From positions 1-11,566 of the forward strand of contig JANXRT010000077.1 of the NCBI GenBank assembly GCA_025356735.1: DNA of 11,566 bases, written 5' to 3'. The DNA is from Acetobacteraceae bacterium. Lineage in GTDB: Bacteria; Pseudomonadota; Alphaproteobacteria; Acetobacterales; Acetobacteraceae. Each line of letters starts with the position of its first letter. Within the stretch, counting starts at the first letter, position 1. Shown piece after piece: positions 6,414 through 11,566 of the stretch. Position numbers and translations under genes: made by a program. The notes below the pieces were generated by a model, which worked only from the letters and a program-made list of their open reading frames with translations, was not told where the DNA came from and made no database searches.

Positions 6414-7073
6414 ATGCCGAACGGTCGCCTGGTGATCGGCAACAAGCGCTACTCGTCGTGGTCGCTGCGCGGCTGGCTGGCGGTGCGGCTGGCCGGGCTG
6501 GATGTCGAGGAGATCGTGGTTCCGCTGACCGGCTTCGGCACCGAGCCCTCGAAATACGCGCCGACCGGGCTGGTGCCGTATCTGGAGCATGATGGCAACC
6601 ACGTCTGGGAAAGCCTGGCGATCGTCGAGTACTGCGCCGAGATCGTCCCGGCGATCTGGCCCGCCGACCACGCCGCCCGCACCCATGCGCGGGTGATCGC
6701 GACCGAGATGCATGGCGGGTTCCGCGACCTGCGCACGGCGATGCCGATGAACCTGGGCCGGCCGGATTTCGCCGGCCGTGGCCGCACCCCAGGGGCGCTG
6801 GCCGACATCGCGCGGATCGAGGCGCTGTGGGCCGACACGCGGGCGCGCTTCGGCGGGGCAGGACCGTACCTGTTCGGGGAAGCCCTCAACGGCGCCGACG
6901 CGATGTATGCGCCGGTGGTGGCGCGGTTCGCGATCAACCAGCCGGAGCTATCGCCCGTGTCGCGCGCCTACTGCCAGGCGGTGATGGCGCATCCGTTGAT
7001 GGTCGAATGGCACCGGGGCGGCGCCGCGGAGCCGGCGGAGTGGCTGCGCGAGCCGTACGAAAACCTGCAATGA
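6414..7073 (+). CDS. Glutathione S-transferase family protein
   Basis: A 219-residue cytosolic GST. These enzymes join glutathione to electrophiles or use it as a cofactor for isomerisation or reduction. The N-terminal thioredoxin-like domain (about 5-80) shows NKRYSSWSLRGW with S14/S15 as likely thiol-activating residues, the cis-proline in LVPYLE (P55) and WESLAIVEY (65-73), where E66-S67 would hold the glutathione gamma-glutamyl part. The all-helical C-terminal domain follows from about 88 to 210 (THARVIATEMHGGFRDLR, LFGEALNGADAMYAPV). This SSWSLR-type N-terminus is shared with many proteobacterial GSTs of unassigned substrate. ATG 6414 is set by GAGGAAA six bases upstream. The stop overlaps the start of the next gene (ATGA at 7070-7073), so GST and the VOC protein are translationally coupled and may act on related compounds. 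Confidence 0.92.
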   Translation: MPNGRLVIGNKRYSSWSLRGWLAVRLAGLDVEEIVVPLTGFGTEPSKYAPTGLVPYLEHDGNHVWESLAIVEYCAEIVPAIWPADHAARTHARVIATEMHGGFRDLRTAMPMNLGRPDFAGRGRTPGALADIARIEALWADTRARFGGAGPYLFGEALNGADAMYAPVVARFAINQPELSPVSRAYCQAVMAHPLMVEWHRGGAAEPAEWLREPYENLQ

Positions 7074-7933
7074 ACACCGCCGAGGCGCTCGACCATGTCG
7101 GCATCGCCGGCCGTGACCTGTCGGCGCTGGCGGCGAAGTGGGAGCTTCTGGGATTCCAGCTGACCCCGCTCGCCCGCCATTCCGGCCGGCGCACGCCCGA
7201 TGGGCCAGTGGTGCCATTCGGCACCGGCAACCGGTGCGTCATGCTGCGCCGCGGCTATCTGGAGCTGATCGCCATTGTCGATCCCGCCGCCTTCAGCAAC
7301 ACGCTGGATGCCTTCCTCTCCCGCTATGAGGGCATCCACATCCTGGCGCTGTCGATCGACGACGAGCAGGCCAACCTTGTCCGCCTGCGCCGCGCCGGCA
7401 TCGATATCCCCGGCGTCGCCTACCTTGAACGCCCGGTGGACGATGCGGATCCAGCCGGCCCGGTCGCGAAATTCGCCCGGCTGCCGCTGCCCGATCCGGT
7501 CGAGGGCCGCATCCAGTTGATCCGCCATCTGACCCCCGAGGCGATCTGGCAGGAGCGTTTCCTGACCCACCCGAACGGCGCGGCCGGGCTCGACGCGGTG
7601 GTGCTGGCGGTGGCCGAGCCCGCCGAAACCGCCGCGCGATTTTCGCGCCTCGCCGGCCGTCCTGTCACCCCCGACCCCGCCGGCGGCTTCTGCCTCGACC
7701 TGCCGCGCGGCCGGGTGCGGATGGTGCCACCGGACGCGTTGGAGACAATATTTCCGGGCGTGGTCATCCCCTGCCTACCGTTCATCGCCGGCATCGTGCT
7801 GAAAACCAACGACGCGAACGCCGGCGCCAAAAGCTGGTTCGCCGCCCACGGCATCCCACACAAAACCCTGCCCGGCGCGTTGCTGCTGAATGCCGAACAG
7901 TCCGGTGGCGTGGCGATCCGGCTGGAGGCGTGA
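7070..7933 (+). CDS. VOC / glyoxalase-like domain protein
   Basis: A 287-residue protein with two paired beta-alpha-beta-beta-beta units in the vicinal-oxygen-chelate / Glyoxalase_3 style. The N-terminal unit opens with ALDHVGIAGRDLSAL and carries likely metal ligands H9, E65 (in GYLELIAI) and H90 (in GIHILALSID). The second unit (about 175-287) starts with LDAVVLAVAEPAETAARF and ends in GVAIRLEA, and shows fewer obvious ligands. Family members are lyases, dioxygenases, isomerases or resistance proteins that bind a divalent metal. The substrate is unknown; the coupled upstream GST gene suggests glutathione conjugates or a reactive aldehyde, but this is inference. The start is the ATG at 7070, overlapping the GST stop; a longer in-frame start at 6827 is antisense to nothing but lies in another frame of GST and is rejected. 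The gene sits 55 bp before trpB, where trpF is often found in relatives. Confidence 0.82.
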   Translation: MNTAEALDHVGIAGRDLSALAAKWELLGFQLTPLARHSGRRTPDGPVVPFGTGNRCVMLRRGYLELIAIVDPAAFSNTLDAFLSRYEGIHILALSIDDEQANLVRLRRAGIDIPGVAYLERPVDDADPAGPVAKFARLPLPDPVEGRIQLIRHLTPEAIWQERFLTHPNGAAGLDAVVLAVAEPAETAARFSRLAGRPVTPDPAGGFCLDLPRGRVRMVPPDALETIFPGVVIPCLPFIAGIVLKTNDANAGAKSWFAAHGIPHKTLPGALLLNAEQSGGVAIRLEA

Positions 7934-7988
7934 CCGGCGCGGCCCGACGCGCTATGACCGCCGCCTGACGATACGGAGACCGACCTAG

Positions 7989-9212
7989 GTGGACACGACG
8001 ACAACCCTGCCCAACTCCTTGCGCTCCGGCCCGGACACGCGCGGCAAATTCGGCGACTATGGCGGCCGGTTCGTGGCCGAGACGCTGATGCCGCTGATCC
8101 TCGCGGTCGAGCGCGCCTATGACGACGCCCGGGCCGACCCGGCGTTCAGGACCGAGCTCGACGCCTACATGACCAACTATGTCGGTCGGCCGACGCCGCT
8201 GTGGTTCGCCGAGCGGCTGACCCGGAAGCTCGGCGGCGCCAAGGTCTACTTCAAGCGCGACGAGCTCAACCATACCGGCAGCCACAAGGCCAACAACTGC
8301 ATGGGCCAGATATTGATCGCCCGCAGGATGGGAAAGACGCGCATCATCGCGGAGACCGGCGCCGGCCAGCACGGCGTCGCCACCGCCACGATGTGTGCGC
8401 TATTCGGCCTGCCGTGCACGATCTACATGGGCGCCACCGACGTGGAACGCCAGAAGCCCAACGTCTTCCGCATGAAGCTGCTCGGCGCCGAGATCGTGCC
8501 CGTGACATCCGGCGCCGGCACCCTGAAGGACGCGATGAACGAGGCGCTGCGCGACTGGGTGGCGAACGTCGACAACACTTTCTACCTGATCGGCACCGTC
8601 GCCGGCCCGCACCCCTATCCGATGATGGTGCGCGATTTCCAGTCGGTGATCGGCGAGGAAGCCAAGGTTCAGATGCACGCGGCCGAGGGCAGGCTGCCCG
8701 ACATCGCCATTGCCTGCATCGGCGGCGGCTCCAACGCGATGGGGCTGTTTCACCCGTTCCTCGACGATGTTTCGGTCCGGCTGATCGGCGTCGAGGCGGC
8801 GGGCCGCGGCATCGACACCCATGAGCACGCCGCCAGCCTGGCGCGTGGCCGGCCGGGCGTGCTGCACGGCAACCGTACCTATTTGCTGCAGGACGCGGAC
8901 GGCCAGATCGAGGAGGCGCACTCGATCTCGGCCGGGCTGGACTATCCCGGCATCGGGCCGGAACACGCCTGGCTGCACGATATCGGCCGCGTCGAATACG
9001 TCTCGGCGACCGACGACGAGGCCCTGGCCGCGTTCCAGCTCTGCACCAGCACGGAGGGGATCATCCCAGCCCTGGAACCGGCGCACGCGATCGCGCACGT
9101 GGCCAAGATCGCGCCTGGCATGGATGCTGACAAAATCATCCTGATGAATCTGTGCGGCCGCGGCGACAAGGACATCTTTACCGTGGCCGAACATCTCGGC
9201 TTCTCGCTGTGA
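7989..9212 (+). CDS. trpB: Tryptophan synthase beta subunit
   Basis: TrpB condenses indole, delivered through a tunnel from TrpA, with L-serine to make L-tryptophan, using PLP. The 407-residue length is normal. Motifs: GKFGDYGGRFVAETLMP (19-35), KRDELNHTGSHKANN with Schiff-base K100, AETGAGQHGVATAT with E122 (equivalent to Salmonella E109), GGGSNA (245-250, PLP phosphate), LDYPGIGPEHAWL (317-329, the COMM region/substrate loop area) and NLCGRGDKDIF (387-397). In that last motif the usual serine that contacts the PLP ring nitrogen is cysteine (C389). The start is a GTG at 7989, with a CGGAG site (7974-7978) ten bases upstream; no ATG lies nearby in frame. The stop overlaps the trpA start. A 4-codon ORF in the leader (7954-7968) has no Trp codons, so no attenuator is seen. 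Confidence 0.97.
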   Translation: MDTTTTLPNSLRSGPDTRGKFGDYGGRFVAETLMPLILAVERAYDDARADPAFRTELDAYMTNYVGRPTPLWFAERLTRKLGGAKVYFKRDELNHTGSHKANNCMGQILIARRMGKTRIIAETGAGQHGVATATMCALFGLPCTIYMGATDVERQKPNVFRMKLLGAEIVPVTSGAGTLKDAMNEALRDWVANVDNTFYLIGTVAGPHPYPMMVRDFQSVIGEEAKVQMHAAEGRLPDIAIACIGGGSNAMGLFHPFLDDVSVRLIGVEAAGRGIDTHEHAASLARGRPGVLHGNRTYLLQDADGQIEEAHSISAGLDYPGIGPEHAWLHDIGRVEYVSATDDEALAAFQLCTSTEGIIPALEPAHAIAHVAKIAPGMDADKIILMNLCGRGDKDIFTVAEHLGFSL

Positions 9213-10048
9213 GCCGCATCGCCGCCCGGTTCGCCGCGTTGCGCGCGCAACGACGCGGTGCGCTGATCCCGTTCCTGGAAGCCTGGGACCCGGATCGGGC
9301 AACCTCGATGGAAATCCTGCGCGGCATGCCCGACGCCGGCGCCGACCTGATCGAGATCGGCATGCCGTTCACCGACCCGATGGCCGACGGTCCGATCATC
9401 CAGGCCGCCGCCAAACGGGCTTTAGCCGCCGGCGCCACCGTCGCCGGCACGCTCGGCATGGTGCGCGAGTTCCGCGAGCATGACAGCGAAACGCCGATCG
9501 TTCTGATGGGCTACCTCAACCCTGTTCTGTCCCATGGCGTCGAGCGGTTCTGCGCGGATGCCGCGGCGTCCGGCGTAGATGGGCTGATCATCGTCGATCT
9601 GCCTACCGAGGAAGCTGACCTGCTGCTGCCCCATGCCCGCGCCCACGCAATCGACTTCATCCGGCTGATCGCCCCCACCACCGACGACGCGCGTTTGCCG
9701 AAGGTGCTGAGCGGCAGCTCCGGCTTCATCTACTACGTGTCGATCACCGGCATCACCGGCACCCGCACCGCGAGTGCCACGGAATTGGCGGCGGCGATCC
9801 CGCGCATCCGGGCCGTCAGCGACCTGCCGGTGGCGATCGGCTTCGGCGTCCGCACTCCCGAACAGGCGGCGGAAGCGGTCCGCGCCGGTGACGGCGCGGT
9901 GGTGGCGTCGGCATTGATCGACACCCTCAGCGCCGGCATCGATGCGCAGGGTCGCGCGGCCCCCGACACCGCCCGGCGCGTGCTCGACCAGGTGCGAGCG
10001 CTGGCTCAGGGGGTCCGAACCGCCCGTGCCACCGGAGTCGCGGCATGA
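9209..10048 (+). CDS. trpA: Tryptophan synthase alpha subunit
   Basis: TrpA cleaves indole-3-glycerol phosphate to indole and glyceraldehyde 3-phosphate inside the alpha2-beta2 complex. The 279-residue TIM barrel keeps both catalytic acids, E49 in LIEIGMPF and D60 in DPMADGPIIQ, at exactly the positions of Salmonella TrpA. Also visible are LMGYLNPV (99-106), GVDGLIIVDLP (122-132, loop 4 region), FIRLIAPTT (150-158), YYVSITGITGTR (175-186, loop 6) and IGFGVRTPEQA (210-220, phosphate site). The N-terminal loop reads PFLEAWDPD (21-29), whereas most TrpA proteins have a TAGDP-like motif there, so W26 replaces the usual glycine. The start is GTG 9209, overlapping the trpB TGA as GTGA, with no strong ribosome-binding site; coupling to trpB is likely. 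Its own stop overlaps the accD start. Confidence 0.97.
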   Translation: MSRIAARFAALRAQRRGALIPFLEAWDPDRATSMEILRGMPDAGADLIEIGMPFTDPMADGPIIQAAAKRALAAGATVAGTLGMVREFREHDSETPIVLMGYLNPVLSHGVERFCADAAASGVDGLIIVDLPTEEADLLLPHARAHAIDFIRLIAPTTDDARLPKVLSGSSGFIYYVSITGITGTRTASATELAAAIPRIRAVSDLPVAIGFGVRTPEQAAEAVRAGDGAVVASALIDTLSAGIDAQGRAAPDTARRVLDQVRALAQGVRTARATGVAA

Positions 10049-10905
10049 GCTGGTTGACCGAGGTCCTGCGGCCGAAAATTCGCACGCTGTTCAGCCGCAG
10101 CGTGGTGCCCGACAACCTTTGGCATCAATGCCCGAGCTGCCAGCAGATGATCTTCCATCGCGACCTCGAAGCCAATTTGAAGGTCTGCACGCTCTGCGGC
10201 TTCCACATGCGCGCCACTGCGCCGGAACGCCTCGCCTACACGCTCGACGAGGGCTTCACTCGCATCGAGCTGCCGAAAGTGCCGCTCGATCCGCTGCGCT
10301 TCCGCGACACCAAGCGCTACACCGACCGGCTGCGCGACGCCCGCGAGAAAACCCACATGGAAGACGCATTGCTGGTCGCCCACGGCAGCATCCTCAACCA
10401 TCGCGTCGTCGTCGCCGTCATGGCGTTCGAGTTCATGGGCGGCTCGATGGGTGCCGGCGTCGGCGAGGGGATCGTCGCCGCCGCACGCCTCGCCGTGCTG
10501 CAGGACGCACCGCTGATCGTGTTCACCGCGTCCGGCGGCGCGCGCATGCAGGAGGGTGCCATCAGCCTGATGCAGATGCCGCGGACCGTGATCGCGACCC
10601 GGCTGGTCAAGGAAGCCGGATTGCCGTTCATCGTCGTGCTGACGGATCCAACCACCGGCGGCGTCACCGCCAGCTTCGCCATGCTCGGCGATATCCAGAT
10701 CGCCGAGCCGGGCGCGCTGATCGGCTTCGCGGGGGCGCGGGTGATCGAGCAGACCGTGCGCGAGAAGCTGCCCGAGGGGTTCCAGCGCGCCGAATACCTG
10801 CTGGAGCACGGCATCCTCGACATGGTGGTGAAACGCACCGAACTGGCCGCGACGCTGGCGCGCATCATCGGCCTGTTGCGGGTCAAGGAACTGGAAGCGG
10901 CGTAA
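10045..10905 (+). CDS. accD: Acetyl-CoA carboxylase carboxyltransferase subunit beta
   Basis: AccD pairs with AccA to move the carboxyl group from carboxybiotin to acetyl-CoA, giving malonyl-CoA for fatty-acid synthesis. The 286-residue protein has the N-terminal zinc ribbon with four cysteines (C29, C32, C48, C51), then the crotonase-like fold: HMEDALL (104-110), FEFMGGSMGAGVGE (128-141), FTASGGARMQEG (160-171), DPTTGGVTASFA (201-212) and EPGALIGFAGARVIEQT (221-237). It is slightly shorter than E. coli AccD (about 304), lacking part of the C-terminal tail, which is common. The ATG at 10045 overlaps the trpA TGA (ATGA), with GGAG at 10034-10037 seven bases before it. The usual accA partner is not in the window. 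Placement between trpA and folC is the standard alphaproteobacterial order. Confidence 0.97.
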   Translation: MSWLTEVLRPKIRTLFSRSVVPDNLWHQCPSCQQMIFHRDLEANLKVCTLCGFHMRATAPERLAYTLDEGFTRIELPKVPLDPLRFRDTKRYTDRLRDAREKTHMEDALLVAHGSILNHRVVVAVMAFEFMGGSMGAGVGEGIVAAARLAVLQDAPLIVFTASGGARMQEGAISLMQMPRTVIATRLVKEAGLPFIVVLTDPTTGGVTASFAMLGDIQIAEPGALIGFAGARVIEQTVREKLPEGFQRAEYLLEHGILDMVVKRTELAATLARIIGLLRVKELEAA

Positions 10906-10910
10906 GGCGC

Positions 10911-11566
10911 ATGTCGGATCGCGTCGAGGCGGCCATCGCCCGCCTGCACGGGCTGTACCCCAAGCTGATCGACCTCAGCCTGCACCGGCTGGAGCGCGTG
11001 CTGGCTTTGCTGGGCCACCCCGAGCGGCACCTGCCTCCCGTGCTGCACGTCGCCGGCACCAACGGCAAGGGCAGCACCTGCGCCTTCCTGCGCGCCATCG
11101 GCGAGGCGCAGGGCTGGCGCGTGCATGTCTACACCTCGCCCCATCTGGTCCGTTTCAACGAACGCATCCGCCTCGCGGGCAAACTGGTGGACGACGCGAC
11201 GCTGGCCGACGCGCTGGCCGAGGTGGAGCGGGTCAACGCCGGCGGCGAGATCACCGTGTTCGAGGTGCTGATGGCGGCCTCGTTCCTGCTGTTCGCCCGC
11301 GTTCCGGCCGATTTGTGCGTACTGGAAGTCGGCCTCGGCGGCCGCGCGGATGCCACCAACGTGGTCGCCCACCCCGCCGCCTGTGCCATCGCCAGCATCT
11401 CGCTCGACCACCGCGAGATGCTGGGCGACACGCTGGCGTTGATCGCGCGCGAGAAGGCCGGGATCATGAAGCCGGGCGTGCCAGTCGCCACGGGTATGCA
11501 ACCCCCCGAGGTGCTGGCGGTCCTGCAACGCCACGCCGACGAAATGGGGGCCACGCTCCTCGCCCG
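10911..11566 (+). CDS. folC: Dihydrofolate synthase / folylpolyglutamate synthase, N-terminal part
   Basis: FolC uses ATP to add glutamate to dihydropteroate and then to folates. The first 218 residues are visible; the frame is still open at the right edge, so about half the protein is missing. A Mur-ligase-type ATPase domain is clear: the P-loop AGTNGKGST (48-56), YTSPHLVRFNERI (74-86), ITVFEVLMAASFLLF (114-128), the core motif LEVGLGGRADATN (138-150), SISLDHREMLGDTL (162-175) and EKAGIMKPG (181-189), where K187 is the likely carbamylated lysine known in the family. The start ATG lies five bases after the accD stop, with AAGG at 10904-10907 overlapping that stop, so translation is probably coupled to accD. 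Being a single folC, it may serve both activities; this cannot be settled from half a gene. Confidence 0.96.
   Translation, partial: MSDRVEAAIARLHGLYPKLIDLSLHRLERVLALLGHPERHLPPVLHVAGTNGKGSTCAFLRAIGEAQGWRVHVYTSPHLVRFNERIRLAGKLVDDATLADALAEVERVNAGGEITVFEVLMAASFLLFARVPADLCVLEVGLGGRADATNVVAHPAACAIASISLDHREMLGDTLALIAREKAGIMKPGVPVATGMQPPEVLAVLQRHADEMGATLLA

Noticed and set aside
6350..6445. Longer start for the transaminase
   Set aside because: It would overlap the GST start and adds residues not seen in the family.
5328..6713. 461-codon open frame on the minus strand
   Set aside because: It lies in another frame of the transaminase gene and antisense to GST; the translation is arginine- and glycine-rich with no family pattern, as expected of a GC-rich shadow frame.
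7954..7968. Four-codon ORF (MTAA) before trpB as a trp leader peptide
   Set aside because: It has no tryptophan codons and no terminator/antiterminator pair was seen around it.
8400..9302. 300-codon open frame antisense to trpB
   Set aside because: trpB is unmistakable on the other strand; the antisense translation has no recognisable motif.
10317..11534. 405-codon open frame antisense to accD and folC
   Set aside because: It spans two clear genes and their junction; low-complexity Arg/Ala/Gln translation.
1..11566. Mobile elements, CRISPR arrays, tRNA or rRNA genes, phage or defence genes
   Set aside because: No inverted-repeat-bounded transposase, repeat-spacer array or RNA-gene signature was found on either strand by reading; nearly all bases are in housekeeping or catabolic genes.

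Overview
The window is a GC-rich stretch (roughly two-thirds G+C) of an ordinary bacterial chromosome. Gene content and order point to an alphaproteobacterium. The run trpB-trpA-accD-folC is a classic alphaproteobacterial cluster, and pnp has the alphaproteobacterial form of the KH motif (IGTGGKVIREI). The overall protein style, plus a pair of GC-rich palindromes after pnp, suggests Rhodospirillales/Acetobacteraceae. That placement is inference and I cannot name a genus.

Layout. (1) 1-882, the 3' part of pnp (polynucleotide phosphorylase), running in from the left edge and followed by two GC-rich hairpins and a separate inverted repeat. (2) 1031-6349, a patchwork of single metabolic genes on alternating strands: a nitronate-monooxygenase-like flavoprotein (+), an amidase-signature hydrolase (-), a uronate-dehydrogenase-like SDR enzyme (+), then an omega-amino-acid:pyruvate transaminase with an EthD-domain protein directly downstream (both -). 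(3) 6414-7933, a glutathione S-transferase and a VOC/glyoxalase-like protein overlapping at ATGA (+). (4) 7989-11566, trpB-trpA-accD-folC (+), joined by GTGA and ATGA overlaps and running off the right edge in folC.

How the genes work together. TrpB and TrpA form tryptophan synthase. AccD is the beta subunit of the acetyl-CoA carboxylase carboxyltransferase, and FolC polyglutamates folate. The overlaps imply translational coupling across trpB-trpA-accD. The GST/VOC pair may be transcribed with them, because only 55 bp separates VOC from trpB. The central block looks like accessory catabolism of amides, amines, sugar acids and nitro compounds, but nothing in the sequence ties those genes into one pathway.

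I found no mobile element, CRISPR array, tRNA, rRNA or phage gene, and no clearly novel multi-gene system. The best leads are a four-cysteine cluster (C-x2-C-x3-C-x23-C) in the C-terminal extension of the nitronate-monooxygenase-like protein, which may bind a metal or Fe-S cluster; an atypical N-terminal loop in TrpA; the absence of trpF from its usual place before trpB; and the inverted repeat upstream of the flavoprotein gene.
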